Positions 1-5,985 of a DNA stretch of 9,370 bases are shown piece after piece; the first letter of the stretch is position 1, and each line of letters begins with the position of its first letter. The stretch lies in NCBI GenBank assembly GCA_003151895.1, contig PLYX01000275.1, positions 1 through 9,370 of the forward strand, written 5' to 3'. Both the position numbers and the translations under genes were made by a program. Source of the DNA: Solirubrobacterales bacterium (GTDB lineage Bacteria > Actinomycetota > Thermoleophilia > Solirubrobacterales > Solirubrobacteraceae). The notes below the pieces were generated by a model. The model saw nothing but the letters and a program-made list of their open reading frames with translations, ran no database searches and was not told the DNA's origin.

Positions 1-98
1 TGGGACTCGAGGGCTTTCAGACCGCTCTGCGTCTCGGCGGCGGCACCATGGCTGAGGTGAAGCGAATCGTCTTCCAGCCGCCACCGCGCGAGGACTGA
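1..98 (+). CDS. 3' end of an unidentified gene (possibly a medium-chain dehydrogenase tail)
   Basis: An open frame enters from the left edge (first complete codon at 3) and stops at TGA 96-98. The visible 31 residues start GLEGFQTALRLGG and end KRIVFQPPPRED. Third codon positions are mostly G or C, as in the neighbouring genes, which supports real coding. The pattern 'L..F..AL.....G...K.IVF.P' resembles the C-terminal end of zinc-type medium-chain dehydrogenase/reductases, where a helix is followed by a short Lys-Val-rich strand. This is recognition from a very short tail, so the family is a guess. The next gene starts 85 bases later with a possible hairpin between, so it need not be cotranscribed with the ABC genes. 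Confidence 0.5.
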   Translation, partial: GLEGFQTALRLGGGTMAEVKRIVFQPPPRED

Positions 99-109
99 CA
101 CCGCGGTGG
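81..109 (+). terminator. Possible terminator hairpin over the stop codon of the upstream gene
   Basis: CCACCGCG (81-88) and CGCGGTGG (102-109) form a perfect 8-bp GC-rich stem with a 13-base loop that contains the stop codon at 96-98. CAG 75-77 and CTG 110-112 could extend it across a 3-base bulge. No T-run follows, so this is not a classical intrinsic terminator. U-less hairpins are common in high-GC actinobacteria, but chance pairing is also easy at this base composition. Confidence 0.3.
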
Positions 110-183
110 CTGAATGGTCGCATTGGGGGTGGGGATCGTGGGCCGGTACCCGACTGTGCTGGGGACAGGGAAGCGGGTCTTAG

Positions 184-921
184 GTGCTGGAGCTCCAGGA
201 TCTCGTCAAGCACTACCACACAGCCGGAGAGGAGACGGTGCGCGCGGTCGACGGCGTGTCGATGTCTGTCGCGGCTGGCGAGATGGTTGCGCTATACGGG
301 CCAAGCGGCTCAGGTAAGACGACGCTGCTGCTGATGGTCGCCGCGCTGCTCGCTCCGACGAGCGGCAAAGTGCTGGTGAACGGCCGCGACATCTCCTCGC
401 TCTCGGAGCGTGAAGCTTCGCACTTCCGCCTCCAAGAAATGGGCTTCGTGCGCCAGAACTTCGACCTCCTGCCGGGCGTGAGCACGATTGACAACACCGT
501 GTTGAAGCTGCTCAAGAACACGCCGTGGAAGGAGGCACACGTTCGCGTGCAGCCGTTGCTCGAGCGGCTGGGACTCGGTGGCCGGTTGACCCACCGCTCG
601 GAGACACTTTCGATGGGCGAGCGTCAGCGCGTGATGATTGCCAGGGCGCTGTCCACCGAACCGAAGCTGCTGCTCGCCGACGAGCCGACTGGCAGTCTCG
701 ACACCCAGCGCGGGCGTGAGGTGCTCGAACTGCTGACGGAACTATGCCGCGAGCGCGGCGTGGCGATCGTGCTCGTCAGTCACGATCCGCAAGCCGCTGC
801 CTACGCGGACCGCGTGCTTGCCCTGCGCGACGGCAAGCTGGTCGACTACGACCCTGACCAGACCCTTGCGCCCATCGGCCGGGTGCGGGGCGCGCCGGGC
901 GACAGCGCGGCGTCGGCGTAG
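184..921 (+). CDS. ABC transporter ATP-binding protein, MacB/LolD type
   Basis: This 245-residue cytoplasmic ATPase hydrolyses ATP to drive the permease encoded just downstream. All motifs of a functional ABC domain are present: Walker A GPSGSGKTT at 39-47, Q-loop glutamine at 91 in VRQNFDLLP, signature LSMGERQ at 142-148, Walker B LLLADE at 162-167, D-loop SLD at 171-173 and switch His at 200. The ADEPTGSLD string and Q-loop context are typical of the MacB/LolD/FtsE subgroup, and the length is normal for that group. The signature is LSMGE rather than the more usual LSGGE, which is tolerated in the family. GTG at 184 directly follows an in-frame TAG (181-183), so it is the earliest possible start; AGGGAAG at 167-173 is a fair ribosome site 10 bases upstream. 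The last 20 or so residues form a low-complexity tail. The substrate cannot be read from the sequence. Confidence 0.95.
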   Translation: MLELQDLVKHYHTAGEETVRAVDGVSMSVAAGEMVALYGPSGSGKTTLLLMVAALLAPTSGKVLVNGRDISSLSEREASHFRLQEMGFVRQNFDLLPGVSTIDNTVLKLLKNTPWKEAHVRVQPLLERLGLGGRLTHRSETLSMGERQRVMIARALSTEPKLLLADEPTGSLDTQRGREVLELLTELCRERGVAIVLVSHDPQAAAYADRVLALRDGKLVDYDPDQTLAPIGRVRGAPGDSAASA

Positions 922-939
922 CGATCTGGGCAGGCAGCT

Positions 940-3456
940 GTGAGGTTCGCGAACGTGCTCCACCTCTATCGCGTGCGCCTGCGTGCGCGGGCGCTTCAGG
1001 AGTGCTTCGCGATCGTAGGAATCGCGGCGGGGGTGGGGCTGCTGTTCGCCTCACAGATCGCGAGCTCGAGCCTGTCGAGCTCGGTGGGGCAGCTCAACAG
1101 CGGGATCGTCGGCCGGGCGAAGCTGCAGCTGACGGCGCGCGACGCTCACGGGCTGCCGCAGAAGCTGGTCTCAGAGATACGGCATTTGCCGGGCGTGCGT
1201 GTGGCAGCGCCGCTGCTCGAAGTTAGCGCGAACGCCAAAGGGCCGAAGGGCAGTGAGTCGGTTGAGCTCGCTGGGGCGGACGGGACGCTCGCTGAGCTGA
1301 AAGGCGCACTCGTGCGTAAAGTCGCGCTCACCCCATTCGCCGGGCTTGGCGCGATCGTGCTCCCCGTGCCGGTGGCAAGCACGCTCGGGGTGAAGAAGTT
1401 TGGCGACGTTGTGAAGTTCCAAGCGCTCGGGCACTCGAGCGAATCCGCGCTCTACTCGCGCCTCACCGAAAGGCAGATCGGCGCCCTGATCTCCAGCCCG
1501 ATCGCTGTGGGTCCGCTCGAATACGTCCAGGAAGCAAGCGGCCTGAAGGGTCGCGTGAGCCGCATCCTGGTCGAGCCGAAGCCGGGGCAGACCGCCGCCG
1601 TGCAGGCCGGCCTGGAGCGCATAGCCGCCGGCCGCTACGGCGTCGAGTCCGCGAGCTATGACGAACAGCTGTTCGCCAAGGCGGCGGCAGCAACCAACCA
1701 GTCCACGCAGCTGTTCGCGGTGATCAGCGCGCTCGTGGGCTTCCTGTTCGCGTTCAACGCGATGCTCCTGACGGTGCCCCAGCGCAGGCGTTTGATTGCG
1801 GACTTGCGCCGCGACGGTTACACGCCCAAGGCGGTGATCGGGGTGCTGATGTTCGACGCGGTCGTACTCGGCGTGATCGCCTGCGCGATCGGGTTGGTGC
1901 TCGGCGACGAGCTGTCGATTCACCTGTTCCACTCAAACCCCGGCTATTTGTCGTCCGCGTTCGCGGTCGGCTCCGAGCGCGTCGTGAGCTGGCAGAGCAT
2001 CGCAATCTCGGTGATCGGCGGCATGGGGGCCGCGAGCGTGGCGGTGCTGAGCCCGTTCAAGGACATCGTCTCGCGCAATCCGCTCGCCGCCATCGAAACG
2101 AAGGAGGGCACCGGGGGAAGCACCTCATGGCCGCTCACGCTCGGCGGGCTCGTGTGCCTGGGGGCGACGCTTGCGATCCTGCTGGCGGCCCCGCAGGCGG
2201 CGATCGTGGGGATGGTCACGCTGATCGCGGCGCTGCTCGCGCTGCTGGCGGTGCCGCTCACATGGATGCTCGCATTCGTGAAGCGAATCGCACCGACGAT
2301 CGTCAGCGCCGTGCCGCACATAGCCGTGATGGAGCTGCGCGCCGGACGCTCGCGCGCCATCGCGATCGCCGCCACGGGCGCGATCGCGGTGTTCGGGAGC
2401 GTCTCGATCCAGGGCGCCCACAGCGACCTGCTGAAAGGGCTGTACAACGCTGCCTCCGACATGAACGCGGCCACCGACGTATGGGTGTCGGCTGCCGGCA
2501 ACTCCAACCTCTTGATGACCTCGCCGTTCGCTCCGACGCAGCTGAGCAAGCTGAGCGCGCTGCCGGGCGTGCGCGCCGTGCGTGTCTATCGCGGGGGCCT
2601 GCTCGACTACAACGACCGGCGCATCTGGGTGATCGCTCCGCCGCTGGAAGCCTCGCCACTGGTGCCACCCACCCAGCTCGTGGAAGGCAACGTCGCCCAG
2701 GCCGACGCGCACCTGCGCGAAGGCGGCTGGGCGGTCGTGTCGCTGGCGCTCGCCGAAGAACACAAACTGAAGATCGGCCAATCGTTCACGCTGCCCACGA
2801 CCAACCCGACGATGTTCCGGGTGGCTGCGATCAGCACCAACATCGGCTGGGCGCCGGGGGCGATCGTGATGAGCGCCGACGACTATGCGAAGGCGTCCGG
2901 GAGCACGGATGCGAGCGCCTACAACGTGCTGATGAAGCCCGGCGTGGCCCCCGAGCAGGGTGTGCGTGAGATCAGAGCGGCGCTTGGGCCCGAAGCGGCG
3001 CTGGCGGCGCAGACCTCCGAACAGCATGCCAACACGCTGCGCGCGATCACCCGTCAGGGCCTGACGCGGCTGTCGCAGATCGCCACCCTGATCCTGGTGG
3101 CGGCCGTGATGGCGATGGCGGCGGCCATGGGCGCCATGATCTGGCAGCGCCGCCCGCGCCTTGCGAAGCTGAAGCTCGAGGGCTTCCCCCACCGCGAACT
3201 GTGGTACACGATCGTGCTGGAGAGCCTGATGCTGCTCGGCGTGGGCTGCTTCAGCGGCGCCGTGTTCGGCCTATTCGGCCAGCAGCTGCTCGACCGGGCG
3301 CTGAACATCGTGATCAACTACCCCGTGGTCAGCTCGGTCGGGGTGATCGTGGCGCTCACGAGCCTCGCGCTCGTGACGGCCTCCGCGGTGCTGATGGTGG
3401 CCATCCCCGGCTGGTTCGCCGCCAAGGTGCAAGCCAGCCTGGCGCTTCAGGACTGA
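940..3456 (+). CDS. FtsX/MacB-family ABC transporter permease, ten-helix form
   Basis: This 838-residue inner-membrane protein is the partner of the ATPase that ends 18 bases upstream. I count about ten hydrophobic helices: near 22-42, 257-279, 299-321, 352-372, 397-417, 420-446, 472-490, 712-735, 757-779 and 798-822. Two extracytoplasmic domains lie at about 43-256 and 491-711, each containing a 'LPGVRV/LPGVRAV' motif (83-88, 541-547) typical of MacB-like periplasmic domains. Each half ends with an FtsX domain whose cytoplasmic loop carries basic residues plus a LRRDGY or LKLEGF motif (289-294, 744-749), the usual coupling region to the ATPase. The duplicated layout fits the long FtsX permeases of Gram-positive and actinobacterial exporters, as opposed to four-helix MacB or LolC. 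GTG 940 is preceded by GGGCAGG at 928-934. Lipoprotein or peptide export, or cell-envelope signalling, are all possible. No accessory adaptor or histidine kinase is adjacent. Confidence 0.93.
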   Translation: MRFANVLHLYRVRLRARALQECFAIVGIAAGVGLLFASQIASSSLSSSVGQLNSGIVGRAKLQLTARDAHGLPQKLVSEIRHLPGVRVAAPLLEVSANAKGPKGSESVELAGADGTLAELKGALVRKVALTPFAGLGAIVLPVPVASTLGVKKFGDVVKFQALGHSSESALYSRLTERQIGALISSPIAVGPLEYVQEASGLKGRVSRILVEPKPGQTAAVQAGLERIAAGRYGVESASYDEQLFAKAAAATNQSTQLFAVISALVGFLFAFNAMLLTVPQRRRLIADLRRDGYTPKAVIGVLMFDAVVLGVIACAIGLVLGDELSIHLFHSNPGYLSSAFAVGSERVVSWQSIAISVIGGMGAASVAVLSPFKDIVSRNPLAAIETKEGTGGSTSWPLTLGGLVCLGATLAILLAAPQAAIVGMVTLIAALLALLAVPLTWMLAFVKRIAPTIVSAVPHIAVMELRAGRSRAIAIAATGAIAVFGSVSIQGAHSDLLKGLYNAASDMNAATDVWVSAAGNSNLLMTSPFAPTQLSKLSALPGVRAVRVYRGGLLDYNDRRIWVIAPPLEASPLVPPTQLVEGNVAQADAHLREGGWAVVSLALAEEHKLKIGQSFTLPTTNPTMFRVAAISTNIGWAPGAIVMSADDYAKASGSTDASAYNVLMKPGVAPEQGVREIRAALGPEAALAAQTSEQHANTLRAITRQGLTRLSQIATLILVAAVMAMAAAMGAMIWQRRPRLAKLKLEGFPHRELWYTIVLESLMLLGVGCFSGAVFGLFGQQLLDRALNIVINYPVVSSVGVIVALTSLALVTASAVLMVAIPGWFAAKVQASLALQD

Positions 3457-3478
3457 GCAAGCAAGCTCAGCCCTGAAG
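3445..3478. terminator. Bidirectional terminator-like hairpin between convergent genes
   Basis: Bases 3445-3458 and 3465-3478 pair as a 14-bp stem with one mismatch (A3452 with C3471) and a 6-base loop, AAGCAA. The stop codon of the permease gene (3454-3456) lies inside the left arm. The hairpin lies between the permease and the convergent secreted-protein gene, whose stop is at 3493-3495, so it could end both transcripts. No T-run follows on either strand, so termination strength cannot be judged. The stem length and location make chance less likely than for the other hairpins here. Confidence 0.6.
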
Positions 3479-3492
3479 AAGCCCTGCTGGGA

Positions 3493-4272
3493 CTATTTGT
3501 GGCGGCGTACCGGTGGCGGGCAGGGCACGCTGTGCGTCGCGATGACCTGGCTGCCGTCGAGGAACGTGAACTGCGCGGAGAACGGGAAGCCGCCGTGCGG
3601 GCACTTCAGCGGGAGTGAGATGCCCTGCGGTTTGTAGCCGACCAGCTTTCCGTGGACGTGCTTGTAGTAGGTGAGATGGCTCGGCCCAATCGTCGACTGG
3701 ACACTGATGATCGACACCGGCGGTCCATTGGTGACGCTCGGGATCTGAGGGATCGTCGTGTCGAGGTTGCCGCCGAATGCGCCTTCCCCGGGGAGCAGTT
3801 CGCCCGCGAAGACGATCTGCGCGTAAACCGGGGCAAGCCCGTTGGCGTAGAAGAGCACCACGATGTTGCCATCGTGCGGCGGCCCCATCAATGCCTCGAT
3901 TTCCGGGATCTCGCGGCCTGAGCCCTGTCCGAACGGGACTTCTACAAACGCGCTGCCGTAGCCCAGCCGAGAGTTGGGCGAGCAGCCGGAGAGGCCTTTG
4001 GCGACCAGTGCTTCGGGCTTGCAGATGGCCAGGCCGAGTGTGGTGGTGACGTAGTTCATGCCCTTCGGCATGCGCAGGCTCACATGGGTCAGCGGCGAGG
4101 GCAACCCGCCGGTGGTGCTGCCGATCGTGAAGCCGAACCCGATCGTGGTTGAGGCGCCCAGCCTGTCGGGGGTGAACGAAGTGTGCAAGGTGACCGTCTG
4201 GGCTGCCTGCGCGCAAGCGGGCAGGCAGCCGAGGACGAGCAGCGCAAGCGTGATTATCCGCGCTCTGGACAA
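3493..4272 (-). CDS. Exported protein of unknown function with four cysteines
   Basis: The 259-residue product starts with a basic stretch and hydrophobic core (MSRARIITLALLVLGC) and a likely cleavage near AQA-AQ around residue 23. C16 and C20 sit in weak lipobox-like contexts, so a lipoprotein is possible, but signal peptidase I cleavage looks better. The mature part is rich in beta-prone segments. It has four cysteines at 84, 97, 224 and 251, spaced as two plausible disulfide pairs (84-97 and 224-251). Notable strings are RMPKGMNYV, CSPNSRLGYGSAFVEVPFG and YYKHVHGKLVGY. I recognise no catalytic motif. The style matches exported proteins I associate with Thermoleophilia, but that is recollection. 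The start is TTG at 4272, chosen because GGAGAGA (4275-4281) lies just upstream and the signal peptide begins there. It lies 16 bases after the 168-residue gene, so the two are probably one operon. Confidence 0.85.
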   Translation of the reverse strand: MSRARIITLALLVLGCLPACAQAAQTVTLHTSFTPDRLGASTTIGFGFTIGSTTGGLPSPLTHVSLRMPKGMNYVTTTLGLAICKPEALVAKGLSGCSPNSRLGYGSAFVEVPFGQGSGREIPEIEALMGPPHDGNIVVLFYANGLAPVYAQIVFAGELLPGEGAFGGNLDTTIPQIPSVTNGPPVSIISVQSTIGPSHLTYYKHVHGKLVGYKPQGISLPLKCPHGGFPFSAQFTFLDGSQVIATHSVPCPPPVRRHK

Positions 4273-4274
4273 GG

Positions 4275-4281
4275 TCTCTCC
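4275..4281 (-). promoter_or_regulatory. Ribosome binding site supporting the TTG start at 4272
   Basis: Reading the - strand, GGAGAGA ends two bases before the TTG codon, with GGAG five bases from it. This is the best Shine-Dalgarno match near any candidate start of the gene and supports the rare TTG over an internal start that would remove the signal peptide. Confidence 0.6.
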
Positions 4282-4288
4282 AAGCTCG

Positions 4289-4795
4289 CTAGTACGACAT
4301 TTTTCCGCTCACGTGCACCGTGACGGCGTCGTTCGAGCGCTGGATCGTGCCGCTGAAGCTGAGGGCGGAGGCTTTCGCTTTGGAGTAGGTGCCGCCGCCT
4401 TTGGTGATCGCCAGAGTGCCCGAGAACGTGGCGGTGGACCCGGCGACGCTGTAGCTCGCTTTGGCGCTGCCGCTTATCGACCCGCCTTTGGGGTAGACCT
4501 GGACCTGGGCGGTGACGCTGCGGGTCGAGGTGACGTCGAGCTGCAGGTAGAGCGGCCCTCCGAGAGAGCCTTTCGCGGTGCCCGTCTCTTTGAGCACCAG
4601 CCCGTGTTTGTTCTGCAGATGCAGTTTCGCGCTGTCGTTCAGGTTGAGCGAGCGCGCCGCTCTGGCGTGCGGAGACGCGGCGCCGGCGGCGCCCGTCCCG
4701 AAGGCTACGGCTGTGGCGACCGCACCCAGCGCGAACGCCGCGGATGAAATTCGCAGACGCGCAGGCGTGCGCGGGCGTAGTGACTTGTTCCCCAT
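4289..4795 (-). CDS. Small exported beta-rich protein of unknown function
   Basis: This is a 168-residue protein with a long, twin-basic-poor signal sequence: basic residues at 4-15, a hydrophobic stretch at about 18-40, and likely cleavage near GAA-SP around residue 40. The mature 125 or so residues alternate short beta-prone strands with Gly/Ser turns: KGSLGGPLYLQLDV, GGSISGSAKASYSV, ATFSGTLAITKGGGTYSKAKA and SGTIQRSNDAVTVHVSGKMSY. The series 'SISG.A.A.Y.V.G..A.FSG...ITKGGGTY..A.....FSG' resembles small antiparallel barrels of the allene-oxide-cyclase/dirigent type. That is fold intuition, not a homology claim. It has no cysteines and no recognisable active site. The start at ATG 4795 has GGAGGG at 4800-4805. 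The frame stays open upstream to 5197, but those residues lack coding character and cross the intergenic region. It is probably cotranscribed with the four-cysteine exported protein downstream. Confidence 0.82.
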   Translation of the reverse strand: MGNKSLRPRTPARLRISSAAFALGAVATAVAFGTGAAGAASPHARAARSLNLNDSAKLHLQNKHGLVLKETGTAKGSLGGPLYLQLDVTSTRSVTAQVQVYPKGGSISGSAKASYSVAGSTATFSGTLAITKGGGTYSKAKASALSFSGTIQRSNDAVTVHVSGKMSY

Positions 4796-4799
4796 CGAT

Positions 4800-4805
4800 C
4801 CCTCC
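4800..4805 (-). promoter_or_regulatory. Strong ribosome binding site fixing the start at 4795
   Basis: The - strand reads GGAGGG, then ATCG, then ATG. This is the strongest Shine-Dalgarno sequence in the window. An in-frame ATG four codons upstream (4807) overlaps this site and has no site of its own, so 4795 is preferred. Confidence 0.7.
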
Positions 4806-4908
4806 ATGTGGCTGTTGATGTCGCGTCCCATTAGAACATACCCCTCCCCTGGCGACTCCCCGAGCCCAAAGCCTAGTCCACATAACGGAAAGGCAGAGCT
4901 GTTGGACA

Positions 4909-4939
4909 ATTCTAGTGCATATAGGCCTACGAAGTTCAA
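4909..4939 (-). promoter_or_regulatory. Candidate sigma-70-type promoter for the exported-protein operon
   Basis: On the - strand, TTGAAC (4939-4934) is followed by a 19-base spacer and TAGAAT (4914-4909). The -10 box matches the consensus at 5 of 6 positions and the -35 box at 4 of 6, but the spacer is two bases longer than ideal. Transcription would begin near 4902, giving a leader of about 107 bases. This is the best candidate I find on this strand but it is not strong. Confidence 0.3.
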
Positions 4940-5001
4940 CCGTTCAGGGTGCAGCGAGTTGCGCAATTTCCCGATGATAGGGTCCCACCCTCCCCCGCCC
5001 T

Positions 5002-5985
5002 GTGCCCGAGATCGAGCTGAGTTACTGCGTCGTGAACACCTCGCAGCGCGAGTTCTTGTTGCGCGGGCTCGACGCCATTGGGCGCGAGCGTGAGGCGCTG
5101 CCGTTCGCGACCGAGGTGCTCGTGCTCGACAACGGCTCCCGCGACTCCTCGGCGCAGGCCGCACGCGAGCATCCGGCCGTAGACGAGGTGATCGCACTCG
5201 GCGAGCGTCGCGGCAAGGCGCTCAACGACTCCGAGCTGTTGCGCCGGACGCGCGGACGCTACGCGCTGCTGCTCAATGAGGACTCAGAGCTTCAGCCAGG
5301 CGCCACGCTGGCGCTCCACGAGGCGCTCGAGCGGCACTCGGGCGCAGCGTGCGCGGGCGCCAAGCTGCTGCGCCCCGACGGCGCGGGCGCCGCCGCCGAC
5401 CCGCACCCCGGTGGTCACCCTAAAGGGCACAAGCAGGCCTGCGCGTGGCGCTTCCCCACGCCGCTCACGGCGCTCGCGGGCGCGCTGTTCCTGCACCGGC
5501 TCTACACCGTGCAGAGCACGGGCGATCGCACGCGCAAGGTCGACTGGTGCCAGTCCTCGGCGTTGCTCGTGCGGCGCGAGGCGGCCGCCCAGGTCGACTA
5601 CCTCGACCCCGACTTCTTCGTGTACTCAGACGAGGTGGACTTCGCGCGGCGGCTACGCGACGCGGGCTGGCGCAGCCTATATGTTCCGAGCGCGGTGGCG
5701 ATCCACCATGAGCAGCTCTCCACCGACACTGTGCCCGAGCCGCGAATCGTGGAGATGGCGCGCAACCGCGACCTCTACATGCGCAAGCACCACTCGCCCG
5801 CGGCCGCGCTCGCGGTGCGCTGGCTGACAGCCTGGTCCTATGGGGTGCGAGCGCTCGTCGCGCTGCTCCTGCCGGGCCACTCCCCGAAGCGCTACTGGCG
5901 CCATGTCACCGCATCGCTATGGCCATCGCGCGGTGAGGGGCTGCGCGAGGCCGCCGACGCCTACAACCGCTCAAATATCCCGTAG
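5002..5985 (+). CDS. Family 2 glycosyltransferase
   Basis: The 327-residue enzyme should transfer a nucleotide-activated sugar onto a lipid-linked or polysaccharide acceptor at the cytoplasmic membrane face. The GT-A fold is visible: strand plus LDNGSRDSS at 42-50 (nucleotide site), the metal-binding DxD equivalent LNEDSE at 91-96, a 'QSSALLVRRE' acceptor-side segment at 184-193, the SDEVDFARRLRDAGW segment at 209-223 (the usual ED motif region) and IHH at 234-236. These features match rhamnosyltransferase-like GT2 enzymes. The NLGF-type segment after the nucleotide site, usual in that subgroup, is replaced by GERRGKALNDSELLRRTRG (67-85). Residues 274-291 are hydrophobic and may anchor it to the membrane. 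The GTG start at 5002 fits the first strand, but no clear ribosome site precedes it. The gene runs convergent to the flippase and overlaps its end by 15 bases. Donor and acceptor are unknown. Confidence 0.9.
   Translation: MPEIELSYCVVNTSQREFLLRGLDAIGREREALPFATEVLVLDNGSRDSSAQAAREHPAVDEVIALGERRGKALNDSELLRRTRGRYALLLNEDSELQPGATLALHEALERHSGAACAGAKLLRPDGAGAAADPHPGGHPKGHKQACAWRFPTPLTALAGALFLHRLYTVQSTGDRTRKVDWCQSSALLVRREAAAQVDYLDPDFFVYSDEVDFARRLRDAGWRSLYVPSAVAIHHEQLSTDTVPEPRIVEMARNRDLYMRKHHSPAAALAVRWLTAWSYGVRALVALLLPGHSPKRYWRHVTASLWPSRGEGLREAADAYNRSNIP

Larger units (their letters stand above)
4796..5001. other. Divergent intergenic region
   Basis: These 206 bases separate the leftward exported-protein genes from the rightward glycosyltransferase. 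Parts of it are visibly more AT-rich than the flanking genes (about 4872-4975), as expected for promoters. It contains two short perfect palindromes, TAGGCCTA (4922-4929) and TTGCGCAA (4959-4966), which could be operators or chance. GTCGC/GCGAC repeats near 4825 and 4855 could pair in the leader of the leftward transcript. I do not recognise a riboswitch. The + strand upstream of 5002 has no convincing promoter or Shine-Dalgarno sequence. Confidence 0.6.

Noticed and set aside
2125..3192. A 355-residue - strand frame antisense to the permease
   Set aside because: It has shadow-frame composition (Arg/His/Gly), while the + strand frame carries FtsX helices and motifs.
3467..4216. Alternative 249-residue frame on the - strand over the four-cysteine protein gene
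   Set aside because: Its product is an Arg/His-rich low-complexity shadow. The overlapping frame has a signal peptide, paired cysteines and a ribosome site.
4820..4870. Possible cyclic-di-GMP (GEMM-like) riboswitch in the leader of the leftward operon
   Set aside because: Only a GGGACGC string resembles the motif. The paired helices and the rest of the conserved core could not be found.
4902..4925. TTGGAC and TATAGG as a rightward promoter for the glycosyltransferase
   Set aside because: The spacing is only 12 bases, too short for a sigma-70-type promoter.
4289..5197. A 302-residue reading of the small exported protein with a start at 5197
   Set aside because: The extra N-terminal part runs across the intergenic region and antisense to the glycosyltransferase start, is Arg-rich with no domain character, and a strong ribosome site plus signal peptide fit the start at 4795.
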